This document shows positions 7,560 to 16,858 of a stretch of DNA of 64,000 bases, piece after piece. A model generated the notes under the pieces. That model was not told the origin of the DNA. It saw only the letters and a program-made list of their open reading frames with translations, and made no database searches. The position numbers were made by a program, and so were the translations under genes. Numbering within the stretch: the first letter of the stretch is position 1; the number at the start of each line of letters is the position of its first letter. Source of the stretch: DATARH01 sp963705325 (lineage in GTDB: Bacteria > Pseudomonadota > Alphaproteobacteria > ATCC43930 > CGMCC-115725); assembly GCA_963705325.1 (NCBI GenBank), contig OY970069.1:4092001-4156000 (forward strand), read 5' to 3'.

Positions 7560-9059
7560 GTGGGGAGCTTTAGCAGAACCATTGGGGCTGCCTTGACGGC
7601 GCTGACGCTGAGCAGCTGTGGCGTCGTCGACAACTTCGCCAACCGCGCAGTCAACTTCAACCTCGTCGCCGAGCAGGCGCAGCAGGAGGCCCTGCTGCTC
7701 AACATCGTCCGTGCCAGCCTCAACCGGCCCATGCAGTTCACCACGCTTTCATCGATCACCGGCAATGCCTCGGAAAGCGCCAACACAACTCTCAGTCTGC
7801 CGTTCGGCGCCCACGCGCACCGGCCCAAGGGCCTCTTGTCACCGGACGTGTTCGGCTTCAGCGGCACCATCAGCGGGGGGCCGACATTTACCGTGCCGGT
7901 GCTCGATACCCAGGAATTCTACCAAGGCGAATTGAAGCCGCTGACCGGGCAGGAATACCGCTTCTTCCTCGACGAGGGCATCACGCCGTCGGTGCTGTTC
8001 TATCTCTTCGTCGACACGATCGAGCTGAAGGTTGCCGGCGTCGGTCCGACGCAGACCTTCAGCTTCCACAGTTACGTGTCGGATGATTTCGACAATGACC
8101 AGTATGAAACTGTCGCCGACTACCTTTTGGCGCTTGGCCTCAGCGTCGAGCAGGTGCACCACAACCAGACGATCGGGCCACCGCTTGTCCCGGCGCAGCT
8201 ACGCAACCTGCGCGACGTGGCGCTGCTGACCCAGGCAGGCGTGCATATCGCCCCGGTGCGCCCGCACGAGAAGCCGGGCGTCGAAGATAATCAAGCGAAC
8301 CCGCACAAAGCGCCCAAGAAAACGGCGGAGCCCAGCGCGCCGAGCCACTACCAGCTCGAGAAGAACTCGACGGTCTACCGACCGTGTTTCAGCCCGGTCA
8401 AGGGTACGATCGCGATGGCGGAGATCAACTCGGCACTGCTATGCGGCTCGAACGATCCTGCCGACACCACCGATGAGCAAGCGACTGCATTCGGTCGCAC
8501 CGGCGGGTTTAAGTCACCGGATCTCGCGAAGAGATTGGCCGCGGTCCGCGCCAAATTCGCCGCCATCCTCGATAAGAAGGACCCGGCGATCGCGGCGCAA
8601 ATCAGAGCGCTGCCGCCAATCCCGCCCGATAAGAAGCTGCAGGTGCGGCTCTACCTGCGCTCGCCCGAGGCCATCTTGCATTTCCTCGGCAGCGTAGTGG
8701 AGCGCAACCTTCATCCGAGCTTCGACGTGCCGCGCGTCATTCGCGTGAAGGTTGGCGAGCCCTATCTGCCTTACCCGGTCGACCCCTGTCCCGCCACCAA
8801 CAACCTCAATGCGCCGAGCGAGGCACCAGGCGGCTTTCGTTGCGAGAATTTCTTCGTCCTCGCCCTCGGCCAATCCACAGATTCGCCGCTTTCGGTCGAC
8901 TATGACGGGAAGACGTATTCGGTTCCCGCCAACTCGCGTGTCCAAGGACGGACGATGCGGATGCTTGACCTGGTCAAGCAGATCATGGCCCTGCACACCT
9001 CGGCCAAGGAGCTGCCAGCATCGAACGTGCTTAACATCATCGGCGGCCCGGCGCCCTAA
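7560..9059 (+). CDS. Putative lipoprotein of unknown function
   Basis: A 499-residue exported protein. The N-terminus MGSFSRTIGAALTALTLSSCG carries a positive residue, a hydrophobic core and a lipobox (LSSC, Cys20). This predicts cleavage by signal peptidase II and lipid attachment. The mature part has ERxx-like segments (QAQQEALLLNIVRASLNRPMQF), a Lys/Pro-rich linker near 235-260, and a C-terminal region with VKVGEPYLPYPVDPC. I do not recognise a characterised domain. It starts with GTG; GCGGGG lies upstream. It is monocistronic, flanked by the oxidoreductase operon and a convergent epimerase gene. A role in the cell envelope is inferred only from the lipobox. Confidence 0.72.
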   Translation: MGSFSRTIGAALTALTLSSCGVVDNFANRAVNFNLVAEQAQQEALLLNIVRASLNRPMQFTTLSSITGNASESANTTLSLPFGAHAHRPKGLLSPDVFGFSGTISGGPTFTVPVLDTQEFYQGELKPLTGQEYRFFLDEGITPSVLFYLFVDTIELKVAGVGPTQTFSFHSYVSDDFDNDQYETVADYLLALGLSVEQVHHNQTIGPPLVPAQLRNLRDVALLTQAGVHIAPVRPHEKPGVEDNQANPHKAPKKTAEPSAPSHYQLEKNSTVYRPCFSPVKGTIAMAEINSALLCGSNDPADTTDEQATAFGRTGGFKSPDLAKRLAAVRAKFAAILDKKDPAIAAQIRALPPIPPDKKLQVRLYLRSPEAILHFLGSVVERNLHPSFDVPRVIRVKVGEPYLPYPVDPCPATNNLNAPSEAPGGFRCENFFVLALGQSTDSPLSVDYDGKTYSVPANSRVQGRTMRMLDLVKQIMALHTSAKELPASNVLNIIGGPAP

Positions 9060-9081
9060 CCGGGTAGGCGGCGGCTTTCGC

Positions 9082-10107
9082 TTAGGTCAGCTGGAAGCCG
9101 CCGCAGAGTGGGTCGCGCGTCTCGACGAAGATGGTGTTGAGAGCATGACTGCGTGCCCAGCCGGCGACGCTTGGGAGGATCGCGTCGTAGGCGCCGACCT
9201 GCATCACGCTCTCGACCCTGCCATCGAATAGGGTGCCGATAACGCTTTCGTGGATGAAGCTATCGCCCGGCCTCAGGCGCCCCTTGGCTACGAGCTGGGC
9301 CATCCGTGCCGAGGTGCCGGTGCCGCAAGGGGAGCGGTCTATGGCGCGCGTGCCATAGAACACCGCGTTGCGCCCATGCGCCTTGGGATCGCGAGGCGCG
9401 CCGGCCCATTGTACATGGCTGACGCTCGCAATCGTCGGATCGCCGGGATGCACAACGGCGATCTCCTCATTCACCCGGCGGCGCAGCACCGGGCTCCAAC
9501 GCAGCAGCCAGTCGATCGAGACGGCGTCGAGCCCGGGAAAATTCTGCTGCGGTTCGACGATCGCATAGAAATTACCGCCATAGGCGATATCGACGACGAG
9601 CTCTCCCAACCCCTCGACGCCGATAGGCAATTCGGCGGCGGCGAGGTAGCTCGGCACATTGAAGAGCCGCACGCTGTCGATATACGCGCCGTTGCGCACG
9701 AAGCTCGCGGTCACTCGCCCGGCGGGAGCGTCAAGAGCGACCAATCCCTCCTCGCGCGGCGTCACCAGCCCGTGCTCGAGAGCGAAAGTGACACTGCCGA
9801 TCGCGCCGTGCCCGCACATCGGCAGGCAACCGGTGACCTCTATGTAAAGGATGGCGATGTCGCAATCCTCGCGCAGCGGCGGATAGAGGATCGCGCCCGA
9901 CATCGCGTCGTGCCCGCGCGGTTCGAACATCAACGAGCGGCGCACCCAGTCGAAACGCGCGCCAAAGTCTTGGCGCTTCTCGCTCATCGTCGCGCCGCGC
10001 AACAGCGGCGCGCCACCGATGACCAAGCGTACCGGGTTTCCACAAGTATGCCCGTCGATACAGGAGAAGATGTGGTTCCCGGGCGGAACCCGGTCTTCGC
10101 CGCTCAT
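9082..10107 (-). CDS. 4-hydroxyproline epimerase (proline racemase family)
   Basis: Cofactor-independent two-base epimerase that interconverts trans-4-hydroxy-L-proline and cis-4-hydroxy-D-proline, the first step of hydroxyproline catabolism. Both catalytic cysteines are present: MCGHG near residue 97 and DRSPCGTGTSARMA near 260. The Cys in the first motif rules against the related trans-3-hydroxyproline dehydratases, which have Ser or Thr there. At 341 residues it has the family length. It is translated three bases after the stop of a small membrane protein gene at 10111-10347, so the two form an operon. No other hydroxyproline catabolic genes lie in the window. Substrate among 4-hydroxyproline and proline is inferred. 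Confidence 0.85.
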   Translation of the reverse strand: MSGEDRVPPGNHIFSCIDGHTCGNPVRLVIGGAPLLRGATMSEKRQDFGARFDWVRRSLMFEPRGHDAMSGAILYPPLREDCDIAILYIEVTGCLPMCGHGAIGSVTFALEHGLVTPREEGLVALDAPAGRVTASFVRNGAYIDSVRLFNVPSYLAAAELPIGVEGLGELVVDIAYGGNFYAIVEPQQNFPGLDAVSIDWLLRWSPVLRRRVNEEIAVVHPGDPTIASVSHVQWAGAPRDPKAHGRNAVFYGTRAIDRSPCGTGTSARMAQLVAKGRLRPGDSFIHESVIGTLFDGRVESVMQVGAYDAILPSVAGWARSHALNTIFVETRDPLCGGFQLT

Positions 10108-10110
10108 GAA

Positions 10111-10347
10111 TTAGCCGGGACTGCGCGACGGAATCTCGATCGGCATGCAATTGCCCCGGCCCTGCATCAGGCAGTCCTCGATCCGCTCCTTTTCCCGCAA
10201 TCCCCGGACCAGGACGATGCCGGCGATCGCCAGCAGCAGGATAACGATCAGCCCCATCGACGCGTTGGTGCGCCGGACCTCGCCTTCCTCGATCTCGTCG
10301 CGCCGCAGCATCACCCGAGCCTCGCGACCAAGAGAGTCGCGCGCCAT
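10111..10347 (-). CDS. Small single-pass membrane protein, unknown
   Basis: A 78-residue protein with a polar, charged N-terminal third (EARVMLRRDEIEEGEVRR), one clear transmembrane helix (ASMGLIVILLLAIAGIVLV, residues about 29-47) and a short charged C-terminal tail with two Cys. It is not a family I can name. Support comes from a plausible coding composition, the membrane segment and tight linkage (3 bases) to the hydroxyproline epimerase downstream. The charge balance does not give a clear topology. A function in hydroxyproline uptake would be pure guesswork. Confidence 0.6.
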   Translation of the reverse strand: MARDSLGREARVMLRRDEIEEGEVRRTNASMGLIVILLLAIAGIVLVRGLREKERIEDCLMQGRGNCMPIEIPSRSPG

Positions 10348-10458
10348 TGTAGCCGTTTTGCCGGAGTGGCGTCACCGCCGGATGATCGCGACGCCGATTG
10401 CGGCACGATCTCCGCTGCGCTATTCACCACCCTTGACAGACCGAGAGGATTTCTAGGC

Positions 10459-11610
10459 ATGCCTCAGCCCGGCCCGCTTTCAGGCATCACCGTCATTGAC
10501 CTGTCCCGCATCTTGGCTGGGCCTTACTGCACGATGCTCCTCGCCGAACTCGGCGCGCGCGTCATCAAGGTCGAGACGCCGGGCGGCGGCGATGATGCCC
10601 GGCAGTACGGCCCTTTCACCAACGGCAAATCCACCTATTTCGCCTCGGTCAACCGCGGCAAGGAGTCAATCGCGCTCGATCTGAAGGCACCCCGAGACCG
10701 CGAGATTTTCGAGCGCCTCTTGGACAAGGCCGATGCCATCGTCGAAAACTTCCGCCCCGGCACCATGGAGCGGCTCGGCTACGGCTGGGAAGTCCTGCAC
10801 AAGCGCTATCCGCGGCTAATCTATGCCGCCGCCTCGGGCTTCGGCCACACCGGTCCCTATTCGCACTACCCGTCCTACGACATGGTGGTGCAAGGGCTGG
10901 GCGGCATCATGAGCATCACGGGTATCCCCGACGGGCCGCTGGTTCGCGTCGGCACCTCGGTCGGCGACCTCGCCGGCGGGCTTTATACGACAATCGCGCT
11001 CAACGCCGCGTTCCTTCACCGCGAGAAGACCGGCGAGGCGACCAAGGTCGACGTCGCGCTGTTCGATTGCCAGCTTGCGCTCTTGGAAAACGCGATCATG
11101 CGCTACACGACGTCGGGGGAGATTCCTGGGCCGATGGGCGCGCGGCACCCGTCGATCACTCCGTTCGAGGCGTTTACGACCAAGGACGGCCACATCATCA
11201 TCGCCGCTGGGAATGACGGGCTCTGGGTCAAGCTGACCGAGGCATTGGGCCATCCGGAGCTGGCGCAGAACCCGGACTACAAGACCAACCCGCTGCGCAA
11301 CAAGCACCAGCCGCAATTAAAAGCGGAGCTCGACACGATTTTATCGTCTGAGACGACCGAGCATTGGCTCAAGGTCCTCGAAGCCGCGGGACTTCCATGT
11401 GGGCCGGTCAACAACGTGGCCCAGGCGATCGCACATCCGCAGGCAGAGGCGCGCAACATGCTGATCGAGGTCGACGATCCGACGACTGGCCCGCTGAGGC
11501 TTGTCGGCAACCCGATGAAATTTTCGGCCTTCGACGATCCGGCAACGCGCCCCCCCGCCCCCGACCTCGACGCCGATCGCGCGAAGATCCTCCGTGAACT
11601 GGGCATGTGA
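10459..11610 (+). CDS. CaiB/BaiF (type III) CoA-transferase family protein
   Basis: Transfers CoA between organic acids through an aspartyl-CoA intermediate. The start MPQPGPLSGITVIDLSRILAGPYCTMLLAELGARVIKVE is the family hallmark. DLKAPRDREIFERLLDKADAIVENFRPGTMERLG and the PGPMGARHPSITPFEAF segment follow. The candidate catalytic aspartate is in the SYDMVVQGLGG motif near residue 150. The true start is ATG 10459 with GAGAGGATTT upstream. An in-frame extension back to 9250 overlaps the antisense epimerase gene and is not real. At 383 residues it is normal. It heads a rightward group with the acylase and threonine ammonia-lyase genes; substrate unknown. Confidence 0.9.
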   Translation: MPQPGPLSGITVIDLSRILAGPYCTMLLAELGARVIKVETPGGGDDARQYGPFTNGKSTYFASVNRGKESIALDLKAPRDREIFERLLDKADAIVENFRPGTMERLGYGWEVLHKRYPRLIYAAASGFGHTGPYSHYPSYDMVVQGLGGIMSITGIPDGPLVRVGTSVGDLAGGLYTTIALNAAFLHREKTGEATKVDVALFDCQLALLENAIMRYTTSGEIPGPMGARHPSITPFEAFTTKDGHIIIAAGNDGLWVKLTEALGHPELAQNPDYKTNPLRNKHQPQLKAELDTILSSETTEHWLKVLEAAGLPCGPVNNVAQAIAHPQAEARNMLIEVDDPTTGPLRLVGNPMKFSAFDDPATRPPAPDLDADRAKILRELGM

Positions 11611-11647
11611 GACGCGCTGACCCGTTCCCGCCTCGCGGCCGAGCGCC

Positions 11648-14038
11648 GTGAGGACCTCGGGCCGCCCGCGCCGCCGCCGGCGCGCGGGACGCATACTCAG
11701 ACGCACGTTTGCAACGCTATTCATCATCGTCATTCTGCTCGCGGGCGGCGGATATCTCGCGCTGCGGTCTTCCCTGCCGCAGACAGACGGCCGCGTCGTT
11801 GTTGCCGGATTGCACGGCGAGGTCACCATCGCCCGCGACGCCGACGGCGTGCCAACCATCACCGCGGCAAATGATGATGACGCGGCTTTCGGGCTCGGCT
11901 TTGCCCACGCCCAAGACCGGCTGTTTCAAATGGAGGTGCAGCGGCGCTATGGCGCCGGTCGGCTTGCCGAAATTTTCGGCGAGGCGGCGGTGCCGATCGA
12001 CACCCAAATGCGTGTCTTGGGGCTCTATCGCGCCGCGGAAGCGGCATGGCCCAAGCTCTCGCCCGCGGTCCGGCGCGGCATCGAAGCCTATTGCGCCGGC
12101 GTCAACGCCTACATCGCGGTCCACGGCTTCATGTTGCCACCGGAATTCGTCATGCTCCGTTTTAAGCCCGAGCCATGGACGCCCGCCGACACGCTGGTCT
12201 GGGGCAAGCTGATGGACTTCCAGCTCGGCGGCAATTACCGGGGTGAATTGCTGCGGGCCCGGCTGGCGCAGACCGTTTCGACAGAAGACATGGCATTTCT
12301 CTATCCCGATTATCCGAGCGACGGCCCAACAACCTTGGCGGCGCTAGCGCCGCTCTACCGTCGGCTGCCGTTTGGCAGCCTCTACGCCGGCCTGCCGGCC
12401 GCGCTCGGCCCGCTATATGCATCCAACAACTGGGTCGTCGATGGTGCCCATAGCGCCAGCGGCAAGCCGCTTCTCGCTAACGATCCGCATCTCGACTTCA
12501 GCGCGCCCGGTATCTGGTATCTCGCCCGGCTCAAAACGCCGAGCCGCGAGATCGCCGGAGCAACGGTCGCAGGCAACCCGATGGTGGTGATCGGCCACAA
12601 CGACAAGATCGCCTGGGGCTTCACCACCACCACGGCCGATATCGAGGATCTATTCATCGAACAGCTCGACCCTAAAGACCCGACGCACTACCTGACCCCG
12701 GATGGCAGCGCCGCCTTTGGCACGCGACAGGAGACAATCGCCGTCCGCGGTGCCGCTGCGGTGGTGGTGACTGTCCGCAGCACCCGGCATGGGCCGGTGA
12801 TTTCGGACATGTTGCCGGCCGGAACCTTCGACTCGGGCTACGCGATCGCGCTCTCGACCACTTTTCTCGACGATGACGACCGCAGCGCCGAGGCGCTGTG
12901 GGATATCGACCGCGCCAACGACTGGGCTGGTTTTCGTGAAGCGCTACGAAACTTCGTCGGCCCGCCGCAGAACATGGTTTTCGCGGACACCACCGGTACC
13001 ATCGGCTTCATCACCGCCGGCCGCATCCCGATCCGCAAGAGCGGCAACGGCTGGCTACCCGTACCCGGGTGGACCGGTGACTACGATTGGCAGGGTTTCA
13101 TTCCGTTCGACGCCCTGCCTCAGGCAACCAATCCCGCTTCGGGATTCTTTGTCAGCGCCAACAACAAAATCGTGCCCGACAGCTACCCCTATTTCATCAG
13201 CCACGACTGGGACCTGCCCGACCGCGCCGAGCGGATCACCGAACTCCTGACGGCCGATCATAAACAATCGCCGGAGACCAGCGCGGCGATCGAGGCCGAT
13301 ACGCTGTCGATCATGGCGCGCCGTCTGGTGCCGCTGATGATCAAGGTAGTGCCGTCCAACGATATGGCCCGGGAAGCCGTCGATCGGCTTCAGCAGTGGG
13401 ATTTCCGCATGGATCCGGACAAGGTCGAGCCGTTGCTGTTTACCGCCTGGCTGCGCGCATTTGCCCATTCCGTCCTGTTCGCCAAGCTGGGCAATGCAGC
13501 CGCGGACTACTGGGATTTGCGGCCGCGCGTGATGGAGGCGATCCTGACCCAGCGGCCCGATTGGTGCGCCGACCCGAAGCATCCCGACCGCCGGACATGC
13601 GATGCCCTTCTCTCCGCCTCGCTCGACACCGCGCTCGACCAGCTCCGCCAAGCCTATGGCGACGAGATGGCGCAATGGCAATGGGGCCGCGCGCACGTCG
13701 CTTATTTTCCGAACGCCGTCTGGGAGCGCGTGCCGGTGCTGCGCGACTGGCTGCGCGTGACGATCCCGACGCCAGGCGCGCGGGACACGGTCAATGTCGG
13801 GCCAAGCGATATCACCGACCCCGAGCACCCGTTCGAGCAGCGTTTTGGCGCCGCGCTGCGCATGATCACCGACATGGCGGCGCCGGACGAGGCACGAATG
13901 ATGATCACCCCGGGCCAATCAGGAAATCCGCTCTCCAGGCATTACGACGATCTGCTCCATCGCTGGCGCGCCTTTGATTGGCTGGTGCCCGGTACCGCGC
14001 CTGCACAATCGACCCTGACCTTGACGCCGGCGCCATGA
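11648..14038 (+). CDS. Penicillin acylase family protein (Ntn-hydrolase)
   Basis: An exported N-terminal-nucleophile amidase, normally made as a precursor that cuts itself into alpha and beta chains. Residues about 17-36 form a signal anchor after an Arg-rich N-terminus. The autoprocessing site and nucleophile is Ser259 in LYASNNWVVDG, with the conserved ANDPHL following. Further family motifs are GNPMVVIGHNDKIAWGFT and GPPQNMVFADTTGTIGF. At 796 residues it fits the acylase/AHL-acylase range. Translation probably starts at GTG 11648; the SD is weak. Its stop overlaps the ATG of the next gene (ATGA). Natural substrates in this family include beta-lactams, acyl-homoserine lactones and phenylacetylated compounds. 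Nothing here chooses between them. Confidence 0.87.
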   Translation: MRTSGRPRRRRRAGRILRRTFATLFIIVILLAGGGYLALRSSLPQTDGRVVVAGLHGEVTIARDADGVPTITAANDDDAAFGLGFAHAQDRLFQMEVQRRYGAGRLAEIFGEAAVPIDTQMRVLGLYRAAEAAWPKLSPAVRRGIEAYCAGVNAYIAVHGFMLPPEFVMLRFKPEPWTPADTLVWGKLMDFQLGGNYRGELLRARLAQTVSTEDMAFLYPDYPSDGPTTLAALAPLYRRLPFGSLYAGLPAALGPLYASNNWVVDGAHSASGKPLLANDPHLDFSAPGIWYLARLKTPSREIAGATVAGNPMVVIGHNDKIAWGFTTTTADIEDLFIEQLDPKDPTHYLTPDGSAAFGTRQETIAVRGAAAVVVTVRSTRHGPVISDMLPAGTFDSGYAIALSTTFLDDDDRSAEALWDIDRANDWAGFREALRNFVGPPQNMVFADTTGTIGFITAGRIPIRKSGNGWLPVPGWTGDYDWQGFIPFDALPQATNPASGFFVSANNKIVPDSYPYFISHDWDLPDRAERITELLTADHKQSPETSAAIEADTLSIMARRLVPLMIKVVPSNDMAREAVDRLQQWDFRMDPDKVEPLLFTAWLRAFAHSVLFAKLGNAAADYWDLRPRVMEAILTQRPDWCADPKHPDRRTCDALLSASLDTALDQLRQAYGDEMAQWQWGRAHVAYFPNAVWERVPVLRDWLRVTIPTPGARDTVNVGPSDITDPEHPFEQRFGAALRMITDMAAPDEARMMITPGQSGNPLSRHYDDLLHRWRAFDWLVPGTAPAQSTLTLTPAP

Positions 14039-15294
14039 GCACGTTGCCGATCACGATCGAGGATGTGCGGCACGCCTCGCGGGCGCTTGCGAGCTCGATC
14101 AGCAAGACGCCGCTTGTCCCAGCTCCTACCCTATCCGAGATTGCCGGCTGCGAGGTCTGGCTCAAGCTCGAGACACAGCATCCCACCGGCTCGTTCAAGG
14201 AGCGCGGCGCGCTCAATAAGTTGCTGACCCTCAACGACAACGAGCGTGGCGCCGGAGTGGTGGCGATGTCGGCCGGCAACCATGCGCAGGGTGTCGCCTA
14301 TCACGCGCGCCGCCTCGGCATTCCAGCGACGATCGTGATGCCGGAGGGGACGCCGTTCACCAAGATCGATCGCACCCAGTCGCTCGGCGCGACCGTCCTC
14401 CTCAAGGGCGACAACCTGGTCGCCGCGCGCCGCGCCTCCGACGCGCTGGCCCGCGAGCGCGGCCTGGTGCCCGTGCATCCCTATGACGACGAGGACGTCA
14501 TCGCCGGCCAGGGCACCATCGCGCTCGAAATTCTCGCGGACCAGCCCGATCTCGACGCGCTGATCGTGCCGATCGGTGGCGGCGGCCTCATCTCGGGGAT
14601 CGCCGTCGCGACGAAGGCCTTAAACCCGAAGATCGAGATCGTTGGCGTACAGTCCGCTCTCTACCCTTCGATGCAAGACGTCATTCACGGCAAGACGCCC
14701 GATATCGCGACCGCGGCCGCCACGCTCGCGGAGGGCATTGCGGTCAAGGAACCCGGCAAGCTCACCCGCCGCATCGTCGCCGCGCTGGTCGCCGACATCC
14801 TCCTCGTCGCGGACAGCGAGATCGAGCGCGCGATCGAGCATCTCGTCGATCGGGAGAAGCTGGTTGCCGAAGGCGCCGGCGCCGCCGGAGTCGCGGCACT
14901 CCTCGCAAACCCCCAGCGCTTCCACGGCAAGCGCGTCGGCATCGTCATCACCGGCGGCAATATCGACGCGCGCCTCCTCGCTTCGGTGCTGATGCGCGGT
15001 CTCGTGCGCGAGGGTTGCCTGGTCAGGCTGCGCTCGGAGCTGCCCGACATACCCGGCGCGCTATCGCGGGTCGCAGGGGTCGTCGGCAGCCACGGCGGCA
15101 ACATCGTCGAGGTCCACCACCAGCGACTGTTTCAGGATTCGTCGGTAAAGCGAGCAGAGCTCGACCTCGTGATCGAGACCCAAAGCCGCCGCCACGTCAC
15201 CGCGATCGTCGCCGCGTTGATCGCCGCGGGCTTTCCGACCCAGCTTCTGTCGGCAAGCGGCGACCGCGAGATCGATGTGCCTATGGCTCCTTAG
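14035..15294 (+). CDS. ilvA: Threonine ammonia-lyase (threonine dehydratase)
   Basis: PLP enzyme that deaminates L-threonine to 2-oxobutyrate. The PLP lysine is in HPTGSFKERGALNKL near residue 58, the phosphate loop is GGGGLISG near 184-191, and SAGNHAQGVAYHARRLGIPATIVMP is typical of fold-type II lyases. The C-terminal 80 residues (LRSELPDIPGALSRVAGVVG) form an ACT-like regulatory domain. A protein of 419 residues with one ACT domain matches the short biosynthetic/catabolic form found in many Alphaproteobacteria; ilvA versus tdcB is not settled. It starts at ATG 14035, inside the stop of the acylase gene. Its last 14 bases overlap the convergent gene. Confidence 0.88.
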   Translation: MSTLPITIEDVRHASRALASSISKTPLVPAPTLSEIAGCEVWLKLETQHPTGSFKERGALNKLLTLNDNERGAGVVAMSAGNHAQGVAYHARRLGIPATIVMPEGTPFTKIDRTQSLGATVLLKGDNLVAARRASDALARERGLVPVHPYDDEDVIAGQGTIALEILADQPDLDALIVPIGGGGLISGIAVATKALNPKIEIVGVQSALYPSMQDVIHGKTPDIATAAATLAEGIAVKEPGKLTRRIVAALVADILLVADSEIERAIEHLVDREKLVAEGAGAAGVAALLANPQRFHGKRVGIVITGGNIDARLLASVLMRGLVREGCLVRLRSELPDIPGALSRVAGVVGSHGGNIVEVHHQRLFQDSSVKRAELDLVIETQSRRHVTAIVAALIAAGFPTQLLSASGDREIDVPMAP

Positions 15295-16582
15295 CCGCCA
15301 CAGGCACGACCATCACGCGGTCTACCCGCCGTCCGTCCATCTCCACCACCTCGAAGCGGTAGCTTCCGGCGGTGACCCGGTCGGCGACCATCGGCACGCG
15401 GTTTAGCCTCGCCATCAGATAGCCGCCGAGGGTGTGGAAATCGGTGTCCTCGCCTGGGAGATGCGACAGCCGTAGCGCCTGCTTGACCTCGTCGAGCGCG
15501 ACCATACCGTCGAACAGCCAGCTGCCGTCGGCGCGGTGGACGACACGGGGGTCGGTGTCCTCGCCGCCCGGGAGCTCGCCGACCAACGCCTGTAAAATGT
15601 CATGGAGGGTCACCAACCCTTCAAGATCGCCATATTCGTCGACGACGAGCGCCAACAACTCTCCCGAAGTTTTGAACACTTCCAGAGCGCGCAGCACCGT
15701 GACGGTGTTCGGCAGGAATAGCGGCGCGCGCAGCGCGGCACGCACGTCAAACGCGGCGCCGCCGAGCGCGGCGTCGAAGAGATCCTTAACCTGGACAATG
15801 CCGGCGAGTTGGTGCGTGCCGCCCTGCACCACCGGAAAACGCGAAAACGCGCTCTCACGGATGTGGCGCTGCATCTCCTCGATCTCGTCGTCTAGGTCGA
15901 GGAATTCGATCTGCGTGCGCGGCGTCATCACCGCGCTCACCCGGCGGTCGCCAAGCCTCAGCGCCATCTCGACAATCGCCGTTTCCGCCGGCGGAATATG
16001 TCCGGTGGCCACGCCCTCGCGCAGCATGAAGCCGATCTCCTCGTCGGTGACCGGCGGCGCCGGCTCGCCGCGCACGGGAACGAGCCGGAGGAGTAAATCC
16101 GCGGAGGCGCTCAAAAACCACTCGATCGGCGCGCCGACCACCGACAGCGCCCGCATCAGGCGCGCCAGCGCGCTCGCGATATACTCAGCGTCGAGCAGCG
16201 CGATGCGCTTTGGCACCAATTCGCCAAGGATCAGCGAGAAATAGGAGATGCCAACCACCACGATCGCCATCGCCGCGATGTGCGCATAGCGATTGATAAG
16301 CCCGGGAAACGCCGCCAAATACTGTTCCAGCGGCGCGCCCAGGGTCGCCTGCCCGAAGGTGCCGGACAGCACCGCGATTACCGTCACCCCGATCTGTACC
16401 GTCGCCAGCAGCCGCGACGGGTCGGCCTTGAGTTCAACCGCCGCCTGCGCCCCGGCGCTGCCGGCATCGGCGAGCGGTTGCAGCCGCGCCGGCCGGGCCG
16501 AGACCAGCGCGATCTCGGCCATCGCGAAGAACCCGTTCAAGAGGATCAGGAGAAGGACGATCGAGAGGTGCAACCACAGCAT
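15281..16582 (-). CDS. CNNM/HlyC family membrane protein with CBS domains
   Basis: Hemolysin-C-like (CorC/YfjD) transporter-type protein, associated with divalent-cation efflux or homeostasis. Residues 1-200 form the DUF21 membrane domain with about four hydrophobic segments (LSIVLLLILLNGFFAMAEIALVSA first). Then come two CBS motifs (VMTPRTQIEFLDLDD..., LALVVDEYGDLEGLVTLHDILQALVGE) and a C-terminal CorC_HlyC domain (DTDFHTLGGYLMARLNRVP). A length of 433 is usual. It is monocistronic, leftward and converges with ilvA with a 14-base overlap. Between it and rpsD (16583-16858) I see no gene, only an AT-richer stretch near 16760-16800. Confidence 0.88.
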   Translation of the reverse strand: MLWLHLSIVLLLILLNGFFAMAEIALVSARPARLQPLADAGSAGAQAAVELKADPSRLLATVQIGVTVIAVLSGTFGQATLGAPLEQYLAAFPGLINRYAHIAAMAIVVVGISYFSLILGELVPKRIALLDAEYIASALARLMRALSVVGAPIEWFLSASADLLLRLVPVRGEPAPPVTDEEIGFMLREGVATGHIPPAETAIVEMALRLGDRRVSAVMTPRTQIEFLDLDDEIEEMQRHIRESAFSRFPVVQGGTHQLAGIVQVKDLFDAALGGAAFDVRAALRAPLFLPNTVTVLRALEVFKTSGELLALVVDEYGDLEGLVTLHDILQALVGELPGGEDTDPRVVHRADGSWLFDGMVALDEVKQALRLSHLPGEDTDFHTLGGYLMARLNRVPMVADRVTAGSYRFEVVEMDGRRVDRVMVVPVAAKEP

Positions 16583-16858
16583 CGCAACCCCCTGGGGTTT
16601 ATGCGAACCAGCTTAGCGCATTATCCGGCGGCACGCGGGACACGCCCGACGGTTGAGTTTCCAAAGTTCCGTTTGCTGCTAAATACTGCAAATCAACAGC
16701 GGGATTTGACGCAAAAGTTGAGACGCCCGTGGACCGGGACCCCGGAATATGTTTCGGTTCGCCTTATACCATTTAACGCAATTATCTATATTGCAACAAT
16801 GCCCCGGCGTTTCAAGTGTCGGCTGGACCCTGCCGCGAAAAATCGTGAAACAGGAAAC

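Noticed and set aside
9250..10458. Long in-frame N-terminal extension of the CoA-transferase frame
   Set aside because: It lies antisense to the epimerase gene and the small membrane protein, has no family resemblance, and the conserved protein starts at ATG 10459.
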